A stretch of DNA of 64,000 nucleotides from Rhipidocladum racemiflorum (taxonomy: Eukaryota; Streptophyta; Magnoliopsida; Poales; Poaceae), in NCBI GenBank assembly GCA_036346355.1, contig CM070572.1, positions 42,321,944 through 42,385,943 of the forward strand. Direction: 5' to 3'. The notes under the pieces are model-generated. The model saw only the letters and a program-made list of their open reading frames with translations, was not told the origin of the DNA and searched no databases. Made by a program: the position numbers and the translations under genes. Shown here piece after piece: positions 1-10,480 of this stretch. The stretch's first letter is position 1. Every line of letters starts with the position of its first letter.

Positions 1-1827
1 TCTAACATGGCATTCACCAAGTTAGTCAGCGTGCGGTTTTTCCTCTCGGCAATCCCGTTTGATTCGGGCGAGTAGGGAGGTGTCCTCTCATGAATAATAC
101 CATGTTCCGCACAGAAATCATCAAAGATTTTGGGAAAATATTCGCCACCACGATCCGACCTAAGGTGTTTGATCTTTCTCTCCAGTTGATTTTCAACTTC
201 AGCTTTATAGATTTTAAAGTAGTGTAGCATCTCGTCTTTAGCTTTCAACAAGTAAACATAGCAAAATCTAGTTGCATCATCAATCAATGTCATCAAATAT
301 CTCTTTCCACCCTTTGTAAACACACCATTCATCTCGCACAGATCAGAATGTATGAGTTCTAGATGTGCCAAGTTCCTCTCTTCAGACGCCTTGTGAGGCT
401 TTCAAGGTTGCTTCGATTGCACACAACTATGGCACTTAGAACCTTTGGCAATAGTGAAATTCAGAATTAAACTCATGCTGGAAAGCCGATTCATAAGACC
501 AAAATTAATGTGGCATAAACGAGAGTGCCAAATACTCGCATCATCATTAACACTACCACAAATGTGGTTCACAGACTTATTACTGAAATCTGAAAGGGAA
601 AAGTGGAACAAGCCTCCGCACTCATAGCCTTTACCAATAAATAGTCCATGCCTCGACACAACTACTTTATTGGACTCTAACACTACCTTAAACCCATCTC
701 TGCATAGAAGGGAGCCACTAACGAGATTCTTGCTTATAGAAGGGACATGCTGCACATTCTTTAGCTGCACGATCTTTCCCGAAGTAAACTTCAGATCCAC
801 TGTGTCAGTGCCATGAACAGAAGCATGTGACCCATTCCCCATTAGGACGGAGGAATCCCGAACGACCTAATAAGAAGAGAACATATTAATGTCAGAACAC
901 ACATGAACATTAGCACCCGTATCACTCCACCAACTGGAAGACTGAAATACTGTGAACACAGAAGGTAAATTACCATACCCTACGTCTCCAGTGTTGCTAG
1001 CAATCACCGTGTTGACAGCCTTGGACGCCTGTCCATTATTGGCCTTTTTCCCTCGACGGTCTGCACGATCTGGGCATTCCTTGGAAAAATGCCCGACTTC
1101 ACCACATGCGAAGCAGGGCATCTCAGCCTTGTTCATCTTCTTCTTCTTGAAGTTGGTAGTCTTATTAGGCTTGTTCTTCCCTTTGTTCTTGCCGTAGTTC
1201 TTCTGAACCATATTGGCGCTGGACTAGCCCTCGGCTCCATTACCACTGAAGTCCTTAGCCCGAGCCTTCTCTTCAACATCAAGGGGCATTATCAGACTTT
1301 CGGCTGATATCTTTGTCCTCTTATGTTTTAAAGTAGTGCCGAAAGTCTTCCACGAGGGAGGCAGTTTTGCAATGATGCAACCGACCACAAAAGAATCAGG
1401 TAAGATACATTTCAGGAGTTCGAGTTCCTTGACAATGCACTATATCTCATGGGCTTGCTCTACAACAGAGCGATTATCAACCATCTTATAGTCATAAAAG
1501 TTTTCCATGACATACGATTCATCGCTCAAGATCCGATGCACCGAACTTGGCGTTCAGTGTATCCCACAGCACCTTTGCATCTGTTATGTGCATGTACACA
1601 TCACACAGACGGTCGGCAAGAACGCTAAGAATGCATCCCACGAAGATAGTATTGGCATCCGTGAAACTTTTCTGCTGCTAAGCAGAGAGATCACCTTCAG
1701 GCTTGCCTTTACTAACCCAGAATACATTCATAGCCGTAAGCCAGAGCGTGACCTTGACTTGCCACCTCTTAAAGTGTATACTAGAGAATTTAATCTCTAG
1801 CCTTAGTGCGTCGGCAAAACTAGCCAT
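1..1827 (-). pseudogene. Ty1/copia gag-protease-integrase relic
   Basis: Read on the minus strand from an ATG at 1827 (MASF...), this is the N-terminal two thirds of a copia polyprotein, cut by the window edge. In order: a UBN2-type gag domain; a CCHC zinc knuckle (CFACGEVGHFSKEC, about 1117-1076); the aspartic protease motif DTGA (about 930); the GAG-pre-integrase domain with its HxxxxH and CxxC zinc ligands (about 520-410); and the integrase core with HSD, RSDRGGEY and NGIAERKNRT, which hold the D, D and E residues. Reverse transcriptase and RNase H would lie off the left edge. The frame is broken by stops at 1678-1680 (TAG), 867-869 (TAG) and 402-404 (TGA) and by a frameshift near 1530. 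Sequence past each stop continues in the expected family pattern, so it is a dead copy, not a cellular gene. Confidence 0.93.
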
Positions 1828-2523
1828 TGTTAATCCAGGAAGTTGTCTACAATAAGGTTTTTGGATTGTTGAGTAATTAGACAATTTCCAGATTAAATTC
1901 TGAATATAAACCATGAACAACATCATAGAAACTAGCATGTATTTCTCTATCATACTAGACAGCACGAACAACATGACCATCTTGTTAAACATAATTAACC
2001 ATGAGATTAGGACAGATTGAACGTACTGAGCAGAAGAAGATGCAGATGCCGCTGCTGGTGCAGTCGCGACGTTGATGTGGACAACTTTATTGACGGCACG
2101 TCGCAGGAGCCGCTCATTGCGACGCCTAGCAGTAGGAACAGGAAGGCGACCCGTGGTGAAGATCTTGAGCAGTCGCGCGAAGCGCTTCCCAAAAACCTTA
2201 TTTGCCCTCTCCCGGTGCAGGATCTCGAAGGCGAAGGGTTCCGGAGACCTGCTCTCCCGATCGCAGGTGCACGCCGGCGCTCGGAATGGAGAAGTCTACG
2301 ATGGTAGCGCAATAGCGAGAGGTGGCAAAACTCTAACCCCTCTCAAGCCTCAAGCACACTCCTGGTGGCGGCCGGTAGGTAGTTTATATAGAGAGCCACA
2401 GGTGCTCCTCCCCTTTCACTAGCAAGGTGGGACTAAAGGATTTCACCATCCTCTTGCTCCCACATGGGCCTTTGAGATTTTCTCTAGGAATTAGTTGATC
2501 TGGGCCAAGCCCACTTTATTCCA
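1828..2523 (-). mobile_element. Leader and probable 5' LTR of the copia relic
   Basis: This lies upstream of the copia gag on the minus strand. It has no coherent gene: overlapping frames are open on both strands, as in GC-rich untranslated sequence. On the minus strand a TATA-like TATATAAACT at about 2381-2390 sits in a promoter-like context, which suits the U3 of an LTR starting near 2523 with TGGAATAAAG. No convincing methionine-tRNA primer site was found between LTR and gag, so the LTR/leader junction is not placed. The extent is inferred from position, not from a matching second LTR. Confidence 0.45.
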
Positions 2524-2712
2524 ATAGTTTCTACTAGATTTTGGAAGAAATGGGTTAAAGCTAGGAACAATTCTCCTCGGAACGTTTCTTCTTTTTTCAC
2601 TCTGTTGTTGAATCGGTCTTAACCCCGTTCCACCTGATTCACAGAATCCTACCTGAAACGTTTCTACCAAGAATCTGAAACCGTTTTTGTTTCTACTAGA
2701 ATCTGGAACCGT
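2524..2712. other. Non-coding stretch, possible MITE remnant
   Basis: No reading frame is supported. A short motif (gtttctacta) recurs at about 2528 and 2688. The right edge, read in reverse, gives GGCCCTGTTTGG, a common start of grass MITEs. No matching opposite end was established. Confidence 0.25.
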
Positions 2713-2725
2713 ACCAAACAGGGCC
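2713..2725. repeat. LINE target-site duplication, left copy
   Basis: ACCAAACAGGGCC here matches ACCAAACATGGCC at 3894-3906 with one mismatch (12 of 13). The pair exactly brackets the LINE fragment and its T tract. Confidence 0.7.
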
Positions 2726-3893
2726 TTTTTTTCGAAGATAGTGGTAGGAGCTCTGCCTATTCATTTCAGAAGAGAGGAGAGAAACCTAAACACAGTTTTA
2801 CAAAATGCAAGTTAGCCCCCCACCCGCAAGGCGTGCAAGGCAATCAAAAGAAACAGGGGAGGGGAGATGAGAGACAACAGGAGCATGACGTGCCTAGACT
2901 ATTCTCTTTGAGGCAAGCACAAACTCTATTAGATCTTGCCGGGCTCGCTGAACAACATTGTGAATGGAGCTCGCCGTGTCTTGGAAAATGCATGCGTTGC
3001 GTTCCTTCCAGAGGTTCAAAAAACTGACAATGATCACCCCATCAAGATTGCGTCTTGCATGGTGCGGCGAAGCCGTTCGTAGTAGTAGCCACCAATTTTC
3101 GATGGAAGCATGAGTGGCGAGAAGGTTGAGAGGCGGCAGGCCGAAGCCAAGCAAAGAAAAGAGCAACCGCCAGGAGGTTGAGGCGAAATGACATCGTAGC
3201 ATGATGTGAATTGCTGTCTCATCCTCGGCATTGCAAAGGCGGCAGGCATGGTGATGAGGCCATCCTCTCCGAGCTAAGTTTTCTGCCGTTAGGATGTTGT
3301 TACAAAGTAACAACCAAGCGAAGATTTTACATTTGTTCTCCGATCTTGCTTCCCACACTGCCTTAAAAATTTTGTCTGCGTAAGAACCTATGAACTGCGC
3401 CCTGTACGCCGATTTGGTTGAGAAGGTTCCGTCAGTTGTCCAATGCCATAAGATTTCATCTTGATTCTCCTGCTGTAGGTGGACCTCTTGTAACAATTGC
3501 CAAAGGGTAAGGAATTCGGCAAGCTGTTGATGGGTATGGATTTTCCTCAGCGGACCATCCAAGAGTTGTTAGTTAACTCCTGGAGCACCGAATTGCATCT
3601 TTTTTTGACCAGCCAGAAACATAAGGGGGCAATGTCCATCGGTGCCCTACCCGGTAGCCAGTTGTAAGTCCAAAATTTGGTCGTCTTGCCATTCCCTAAG
3701 GTGACCAAAGTACTTGCATTGAAGAGCGCATCATCTATGGCATTGGAAGGCAGCGGCGTCCCCGCCCAAATCCTGTTGTTTTATTTCTATTGGAGCCAAA
3801 GCCATCTCTGCCTAAGGGCTCTTCCAAAAGTACCTAGGTGTGGGATCCCCAGCCCCCAAACTGCTTTGGGGGACATACCTTTGTCCAACTAAC
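2726..3893 (-). mobile_element. 5'-truncated LINE (L1-like) retrotransposon
   Basis: This is a minus-strand non-LTR retrotransposon tail of about 1.17 kb. Its 3' end is a T7 run at 2726-2732, the complement of a short poly(A). Its interior encodes the C-terminal end of a LINE ORF2, and it is flanked by a 13-bp near-perfect direct repeat (2713-2725 and 3894-3906). The abrupt 5' end within the reverse-transcriptase region is the usual result of incomplete target-primed reverse transcription. Confidence 0.8.
2894..3880 (-). pseudogene. LINE ORF2 C-terminus: RT tail and zf-RVT domain
   Basis: The open part (3562 down to 2894, 222 codons) matches the zinc-binding reverse-transcriptase domain (zf-RVT) of plant LINE ORF2: KSAYRAQF, then KCKIFAWLLL, NILTAENLARRGW, a C-x2-C pair (CRLC), the ETAIHIMLRC segment, and NLWKERNACIF. 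Upstream (about 3880-3565), broken frames still read as the end of the RT domain, including LGIPHLGTFGRALR and FWTYNWLPGRAPMDIAPL. At least one frameshift near 3610 and stops near 3565 and 3790 separate the pieces. The 5' two thirds of ORF2 is missing, so it is inactive. Confidence 0.88.
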
Positions 3894-3906
3894 ACCAAAC
3901 ATGGCC
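3894..3906. repeat. LINE target-site duplication, right copy
   Basis: Partner of 2713-2725; one mismatch in 13 bases. Together they define the LINE insertion. Confidence 0.7.
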
Positions 3907-4879
3907 TTAGTTTAACTCTACAAAACTGAAGCCCTAAATCAATCTACGTTCAGCACATCAAGCTCGTCGACGCAAAGAAAAAATTGCTTACACCCATGAA
4001 CGAATGAAGCTCTTTAAGACCCAACACACCGTATACGTAGGTGAGCAGCACACACTCCCGCGACCGTACCGGATCAATGGAAATCATGGGCCACCCGCGC
4101 GTAGGATCAGCATGCCAACTTGGTACTACGTCGCTTCGCGGTGCCCATCTCTGCTTCTTCGTGGAATCCATCGAGCAACTTGCCACAAATTCGTAAGAAG
4201 ATCTCGTAGTTCGTCGTCAGAGCAGACGCACGCAAGGCAGCGTCAGTGATCAATCCATCCACTCATAGCAGAGATCACTGGGGAGATCGTGGGCGAGGTG
4301 CGCGTCAAGCCGAGCATGCACCAGGGCAAAGGCTGAGATGGCACACAGCTCGAACGTTTGGATGATCTACTGGACAAGCATACAACACGTACATATTGGC
4401 ATCAACAACAAGCTTGTAGGACTGTAGGGTTTGCTTAACGTTTGCAGCGTACATACTCGTATACTTGGATTGGTTTGCATAACAGAAAAACATGAAGCTC
4501 TGGAAGTCAATTAACTGCATCAATCTACATGGTATCAAGTTTTGATCAGCATCAAATGATCAAATCTACTACAAGCCATAAGTAAGTTCGTGGTATGGCG
4601 TTCGAACTTTTTCCACATGCAGTTGCTGCCTAGTAGTAATCGAAATTGGGGTGTAGTTTTCCTGCGCTGTGTTGACGATGTGTGCATAGTGCATACACGC
4701 GCCCATCGCCGCACACGCCTGCTACTAAATCCGGGCCCGATGACCTACATGGTGTTCTAGAGATGCAGTGTTGTGGTGCTGCACAGGTCAGCTACCACCC
4801 GTGGCCCATAAAAGTGTAAGGCCAATAGCCAATAGTCTATTAAAGTTTTGATCTAAGGAAAAATTTATGGACCCATGGT
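3907..4879. other. Intergenic, no feature supported
   Basis: No frame here matches a recognisable protein. Short ORFs around 3950-4540 are on both strands and have no family resemblance. No inverted ends or tandem structure were seen. Confidence 0.5.
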
Positions 4880-5545
4880 AATTTCTTGTATTAGCCCATG
4901 AGACATCGGAAATTACAAAAAAAAATCGGGAGAAATAAAATTTTACATTTTTGCCCCTGAATTTTTATTAATTTCAAAAATTAATAATAAACCTTAGAAA
5001 ATTTATGTTAAATCCTAGTAATTAGATTTTTAGGTATATGGATTTATGTAAAATTTGTTAAAATTGGTATTGGTACATATTGGAAGTTCCATACCCATGG
5101 GTTTATTTTTCTAGCATTATGCCATGTTTAATATATGCTAGAATTTATTATTCTGTTATTCAGTAATTCTAAAAATTGTTTGATAATTAATAGAAAATTG
5201 TGAAAATGCTAGAAAAATTATTATGACACATTGATAGTGTCATGTTGCTGTATTTATTTTCTTAGCATTATTACGTATTTAATTTATGTTTGAATTTATT
5301 TTTCTGTTATTAAGTAATTCTAAAAATTACTTGATAATTAACAAAAAAATTATAATAAATACTAGGAAAATTTCATATAGCACATTGAAAGCTCCATATC
5401 TCTGGATTTATTGTCCTAGTATAGTTCCATGTTTATACATGTTGAAATTTATTTTTTCTATTACTTGCTAATTCTGAAAATTACTGAATAATTAGCAAAA
5501 AAAACTATGGAAGTTGCTAGGAAAATTTTGAAAAATTATAGATAA
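4880..5545. repeat. AT-rich degenerate tandem repeat, unit about 145 bp
   Basis: A block recurs about four times, near 5040, 5110, 5262 and 5405. Each contains a 'tagcattat/tagtatagt ... catgttta' segment, then 'gaatttatt ... ctgttatt', then 'aattctaaaaatt ... gataattaa', then a 'gctagaaaaatt' tail. Units have drifted but keep their order. Probably old tandem or LTR-derived sequence; no coding potential. Confidence 0.55.
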
Positions 5546-5879
5546 TTATCTACTGAATAGATATAGACCAAGCTTTACTAATTGAGGAGTGGGTATGCAA
5601 TATATTAATTTTACCTGTAGTAAAAATCATTTTGCATAAATAGAAATAGGATATGTTATCACATAGAGGGAATTTATCAAGATTGCATTGAATGGCAACA
5701 ATTACCTTACCCAGGCAATGAATACTAAGATTAATCTGACAGTTTGATTTTTTAGAGCTGCTTCTTCCCAATTGAAGCTGGTACCCCTGCTCTTCCTAAA
5801 GTCGCCATGTGTATGGCCTTGTACTTCCTGACACAATTTTCATACAGACCTGAAGGTCAAATATTTGATGGAAGAAGAT
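5546..5879. other. Intergenic, no feature supported
   Basis: AT-rich sequence without a recognisable gene. It leads into the copia gag fragment, and its 3' part may be more diverged gag. Confidence 0.4.
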
Positions 5880-6307
5880 CAGCTGGTAATTTTGAATTCT
5901 CTGAAGGAAAAATATATAACCAGCAAAGATCCTCCTATTGCCAGAAACACAGCGTGAATGGACCCTACTGCTCTTTCAGCATTTTAAAGGCTGTGGAAGC
6001 ATATAACTTTGCTATACACAAACTTGTCACTGAACTAACATTCTGTAACCAGAAAGTTACTAATACTAAAATGGTCGACAAGACATTATGCACCTTCCAT
6101 CCCAATATGAGGATACTGTTGTAACAGTATCGTCATGACAAGTACAAGAAGTATGCCAAGGTTATATGCATTTTGCTAGAAGTAAAAAAGCATGATGAAC
6201 TCTTGGTGAAGAATCACCATGTAATTTATAATGGGAGTCATGCATTGCTTGAAGCATATGCAAATGCTCAGCGGGCTAGCAATAGCCATGGCCGCAGAAA
6301 GGGCTAA
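5880..6307 (+). pseudogene. Copia gag fragment (second copia relic)
   Basis: This is plus-strand pieces of a copia-type gag (retrotran_gag/UBN2 family). In sequence: a REWTLLLFQHFK segment, then AYNFAIHKLVTELTFCNQKVT, then MVDKTLCTFHP, then QYRHDKYKKYAKVI and KHDELLVKNHH, ending near SHGRRKG. This order is typical of plant copia gag. The reading frame changes at least once near 5985 and is stopped by an in-frame TAA at 6122-6124. No protease, integrase, RT or LTR accompanies it. Identification rests on recalled family motifs. Confidence 0.68.
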
Positions 6308-7227
6308 ATGAATAAAAGGAGATACATCATCGTTGCCAGATCCGGCCGTCACCAGCCATGGACCACGATCGTGTCAACATCAACGAGGACATTGGATCTA
6401 AAGGCCGGAGGTGAGGAAGACGACAAAGGTACCCACTGGATCTAGCTGTTCCGATGTTGCCGGATCTGACCACCCTATGATGACACCATGGACCTTGATT
6501 GCATCACCATCAATGAGGACACCAGATCTGATGGCTAGAGATGAGAGAGACGATGACATCTGGCGGATGGATGTGAGGGAGATGGCAACAGTTAGTACAG
6601 CAACGGCTGAGAGTTCTATTCGTGCAAATTTGACGATGGAGAACTCTATTCATGCAGGTGTGGTGATGACGAGGAGGAGGCAGTGATACTTACGTATCAT
6701 GTACGGATCAGGAGGCATTGGCGACGGGAGGATGGATTAAGATGAAGAGGACGTGGTGCAGGGAATTGGAGATGGTGGGGTGGTGTGGGAAGGACAACGT
6801 CATCTCTGTCTCTTCCACATGCATTGTTGCTGCCTCCCCTCCATTCCCTAGCACCGCTGCTTCTCCTCCAAGGTACTACCGCCTCCTTTCCTCCCATCCC
6901 ACCTGGTGCCACCTCCCATCCCCGCTACCTACTCCTATTGCCGGTGCAACTGGAGTGAACTATCCAAATGTCACTTGATGGGGGGCTTACCGGTGAATAT
7001 GGCAAGGCTTTCGTGTATGAGATGAAGGGGCAGGATAAGGAGAGGACATGGAGGCATAGATCATAGACTTAGAGAGGAGAATGGTGGGCAGTTGGGAGCA
7101 TAGCCGCGTAGGGGAAGGAGATTGTCGTGGAGAACAGTTGGGGAAGTAAGCTAGTGGTTCAAGGAGGAGGTGGGTGATACGGATCCACTTTGTCGGCGTG
7201 AAAAAGAGAAGAGGAGAAGGCTATGTA
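6308..7227. other. Intergenic, no feature supported
   Basis: Purine-rich sequence with several short frames on both strands and no family match. It carries at 7220-7227 the left copy of the degenerate 8-bp duplication (GCTATGTA) of the following hAT-like element. Confidence 0.45.
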
Positions 7228-7659
7228 TAGAGGTGGGCACCAAGGGTGGGCTTTTGTGGGCTGGCCTGAGGCACAACAGCATGACCCAGACCAAAACCTA
7301 GCCAGGCCAACAAACTGGGCACGGTGGGCAGCATGGCCAGGCACAACAGTTTGGGCCATGCCCTTGCCAGCTTGGCATGGAGGCGGCATGCCTGGCACGG
7401 AGGCGCTACCATGGCCCGCGACAGGGAACGCCAGCCGACCGCGGCAGGGGAGTGGGAGAGGGGGTAGGGTTACTTGGGAGCCGTCGGGGCGTCGGGCTGC
7501 CGCTGTGTTGCCAAGCCACCGCACCAAGCAATCGAGCCGCCGCACCGCCGTGCCGCCGCACTGGGCTGCCTCGCGCATCGTGGCCGCTGCCGAGCCGCTA
7601 TACCATGCCACCGAGCCGCCCCACCTGACGCACCATCATGCTGCCGCGCTGAGCTCCTC

Positions 7660-8230
7660 AACCCGCCCGTCGAGGCCGTGCTGCCTCACCGGCGGGCTGC
7701 ACCACAATTTTGTCTACCGTGCTGCCCCGTAGAGGGGAGGCGGCAAAGTCACCGTGGTGGGGAGGGGAAAAGGGAGGGGGCGATGGAAGAGAGCCAAGGA
7801 GGGGAAGATGGAGGTGGCGAGGAGGAGAGCCGAGGAGGCAGCAGTGGAGGAGAAGTAGGCTGGAGAGGGGTGGGGCGGTGTACCGTGGTGGGCGCCTGGG
7901 CGGTGCAGAGGCGAGGGGATGAAGCGGGGAGAGGAGAGGGCGGTGGAGGCGAGAGGAGGCACGCCGCACGTGGAGAGGGAGGCGGCGGGAGAGGAGAGGA
8001 CGATGGAGGGAGGCAGCGAGGAAGTTGAGTGCACAGGGGACAAGCCGAGGCTCTGACCCTTGGTGGGGGGATTTGGTGGAAAAAAAAGGGGGAGAAAAGA
8101 GGGGGGAATAAAAAAAGGAGGGAAATGGGAAAAAGGAAGAAAAGGGGGACATGAAAAAAAGAGAGAGGAAAAGAAAAAAAAGAAAGAAAAAAGAGAAAAA
8201 TGGGAAAAAGGAGAAAACAAAATAAAATCA
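7660..8230. repeat. Purine-rich low-complexity tract
   Basis: Strongly G/A-biased, moving from GAGG-rich (7730-8030) to runs of A and G (8040-8225). It keeps long frames open on both strands purely by composition. Confidence 0.8.
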
Positions 8231-8256
8231 TGAAATTCAAGTAATTAAGTAAAATT

Positions 8257-8437
8257 ATGGCTCATTCCCACTCTCTCAGTCTCTCTCTCCCTCTGACTCT
8301 CTTTGTAACTCTCTCTAGCTCACTCTCACTCTCCAAGTCCCTCTCTCTCCATCCGACTCTTTATGCTACTCTCTCTACTCTGGCTCTCTTCTCTATGCCA
8401 CTCTCTCTGGCTCACTCTCACTCTCCCAGTCCCTCTG

Positions 8438-8490
<53 letters not shown>

Positions 8491-8567
8491 CTCCGTCACT
8501 CTTTCTAGCTCACTCTCACTCTCTCAGTCCCTCTCTCCCCCTCCGACTCTTCGTCACTCTCTGTGGC

Positions 8568-8623
<56 letters not shown>

Positions 8624-8735
8624 ACTCTATGCCACTCTCCTCCCCTCTGACTCTCTATGTTACTCGCTCTAGCTCACTCTCAGTCTCTCAATTCCTATCG
8701 TTGCTCGCTCTCTCTCTCTCTCACTCACTCATTGT
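8257..8735. repeat. CT/CA microsatellite cluster
   Basis: Imperfect CTCTCT arrays throughout, with a near-pure (CT)n at about 8441-8487, another at 8565-8589 running directly into (CA)n at 8590-8619, and a shorter CT run near 8708-8722. Confidence 0.9.
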
Positions 8736-9084
8736 AGTAGCATCTCCTTTGTTTTTCTTGGCACCAAGCTCCCCCGCCGTTGTCATCGTCTTGTCCTCCC
8801 TCCCCATCAACCTCGTCGATCACCATAGATGCTCCACCCTTTCAATCCAACTCCATCGATCGGTGCTCCTTTTCTTTCGTTAGAATAGTGCAAATAGGCT
8901 GGGCATAGGCTGGCACGGCACGAAGTGCAAATGGGTCGTGCCTAGGCTCGCCGAAGGTGACCCGGGCCATCACGACATGGCACGGCAGACACGACGGGCC
9001 GTCATGGCTCGGCACGGTTTAGGCGCACAATGGACCCGTGCCAGGCCGGCTTGGCACAGTATGACACCCACCTTTAGCTGCGTA

Positions 9085-9412
9085 GGTGGTCTGTCGAGCG
9101 ATTAGCGCAAAGGGAGGGATGTGACGATCATCCCTATAACGGAGTAGGGATAACTCATTGTGTTATTATGTAAGATAACTTCCATGTTTTCGATCGTGAG
9201 GTTCTCAATCTGTCAAAAACCTATAAAATGCTCATCCAGAAAGTGAAAAATACGAAGAAGAAGAACACCAATCTTACATATGCCTCTCATTTGACGTGAC
9301 GATGGTACGTATAGCGCTGCGCGTGTAAGTGGGTAATCATTCTCTTATACGAATTAGTACTTTCTCTATGTGTACTCTTTTATCTGTACAATACACTGTG
9401 CACCGTGCCCGT
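9085..9412. other. Intergenic, no feature supported
   Basis: Short unique stretch between the hAT-like element and the MULE. It is probably the original flank of the TROL promoter region before the MULE inserted. No gene seen. Confidence 0.5.
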
Positions 9413-9421
9413 GCAATCTCG
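9413..9421. repeat. MULE target-site duplication, left
   Basis: GCAATCTCG, identical to 23750-23758. Nine bases is the hallmark duplication length of Mutator-like elements. Confidence 0.93.
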
Positions 9422-9513
9422 GGAAAAATTGCTGAAATAAACCACAGAGAAATTGAAATTTAAAAAATGACCTGCAGTGAAACGAAATGCGTTGAATGGA
9501 CCTTGTTTCCGCC
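9422..9513 (+). repeat. MULE left terminal inverted repeat
   Basis: Aligns with the reverse complement of 23658-23749 over about 92 bp. The outer 10 bp are identical, and shared blocks include AAATAAAC, AATTGAAATT, GCAGTGAAA and GTTTCCGCC. Confidence 0.9.
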
Positions 9514-9650
9514 GCACGGGATGGCTTCCGCCGTGTGGCATGGAGGAAAGCCGGTTTCCGCCACACCGTGTGGCTTCCTCCATGCCACACGGCGGAAACG
9601 AGCCGTTTCCTGCGCATGGGACGGCGGAAACCGGCTGGGGTGGCGGAAGC
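9505..9650. repeat. MULE left subterminal TTCCGCC cluster with palindrome
   Basis: There are six copies of (T/C)TTCCGCC or its complement, at 9505, 9525, 9554, 9591, 9623 and 9642. Within it, 9531-9548 and 9575-9592 are perfect 18-bp inverted arms with a 26-bp spacer. Candidate transposase-binding region. Confidence 0.75.
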
Positions 9651-9912
9651 CCTGCTTCCTACGCATGGGACGGCGCGAAGCTACCGAGCCGCCCCACGCC
9701 GCTTGCTTCGCTTCGCGTCTCGGCTTTGCTCCTCCCGTGATTATGCATGCACCCGCTTTGGTCACCCGTGATTCATTTTTGCTGTTTGCATGCACATGGA
9801 GCCACCGAAAGTTTCCTGTCCTTTTGTCATTTGATTAATTAATGACTAACTTAATTTGTGAAATGACTCGCTTAACATAATATAATCATGAACTAAACTA
9901 ATCGCCGCTTCG

Positions 9913-9922
9913 TCTATATAAG
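9913..9922 (+). promoter_or_regulatory. TATA box of MULE transposase gene
   Basis: TCTATATAAG, followed by a CT-rich leader and a possible 5' splice site (CAG|GTGCG) near 9978. It is about 2.8 kb upstream of the coding start, so the leader probably contains introns. Confidence 0.5.
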
Positions 9923-10359
9923 ACGCTGTGGTTCGAGCAATGCTCCTGCTCTCTCATCTCTCACTCAGCTCTGTCAGGTGCGTTCTCTGAGGTTCTCTGT
10001 CAGTTTATTGTGTGTACTGTGTATTTTCATTTGCTAACTATTGTATTATTTTATGTAAATGAACTGTTAGGTGCAACGATCTGGACCTCACAGCGCTCTT
10101 GTTCTTATTCCACTCCCTGAGGTGCTCTCTCCTGTCATGTTTTATAATATTTGTTTCCATTTGATTTATATGAGAATGTACATGAGGTTTTAAGCGGGAA
10201 TTAGTAAAATGGTGCGCTGTTGCGAATAGGTTTTCAAATGATTTCATGCAGAGTAGGGTTATTGTATGACTGAAAATACACGACATCGCCTAACGTCATT
10301 ATTTTTTTTTAAATTAACATGTATATTTGCTAATTACGACATTATTTAGTGTAAATAAA

Positions 10360-10480
10360 ATGGAAGGTGGTTATGAGCTGTAGTGTAAGCCTAGTATTGT
10401 TGTAGTAGGGGTGTTGATAAGAAATGATTTTAGCACAATTATTAATCGTGTAGTAATACGTACCATCGTTACATTAGATG
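10360..10480 (+). repeat. Direct repeat in MULE leader, copy 1
   Basis: The segment 'aaatggaaggtgg...gttgtagtaggggtgttgataagaaat...gtaatacgtacca' recurs at about 12078-12210 with a short internal difference. Non-coding. Confidence 0.6.

Larger units (their letters stand above)
7228..9076. mobile_element. hAT-like non-autonomous element
   Basis: The left end TAGAGGTGGG and the inverted right end TAAAGGTGGG (9067-9076) match in 9 of 10 bases and resemble plant hAT termini (TAGGGGTG type). The flanks GCTATGTA (7220-7227) and GCTGCGTA (9077-9084) form an 8-bp duplication with two differences, and 8 bp is the hAT duplication length. Subterminal sequence on both sides is rich in GGCACGGC/TGGGCC-like words. 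The interior has no transposase, only GC-rich sequence and microsatellites. All differences between ends and between duplications are transitions, which fits old methylation-driven decay. Confidence 0.6.

Noticed and set aside
2007..2422. Arg/Ser-rich frames on both strands
   Set aside because: They lie in the copia leader/LTR region, show no domain, and mirror each other across strands.
7159..8240. Many long overlapping frames (60-184 codons) on both strands
   Set aside because: They follow from G/A-rich and GC-rich low complexity; no domain, no codon pattern, and the same DNA is open in up to five frames.
9366..9838. Several 60-120 codon frames at the MULE left end
   Set aside because: They are translations of the inverted repeat and the TTCCGCC cluster in all frames.
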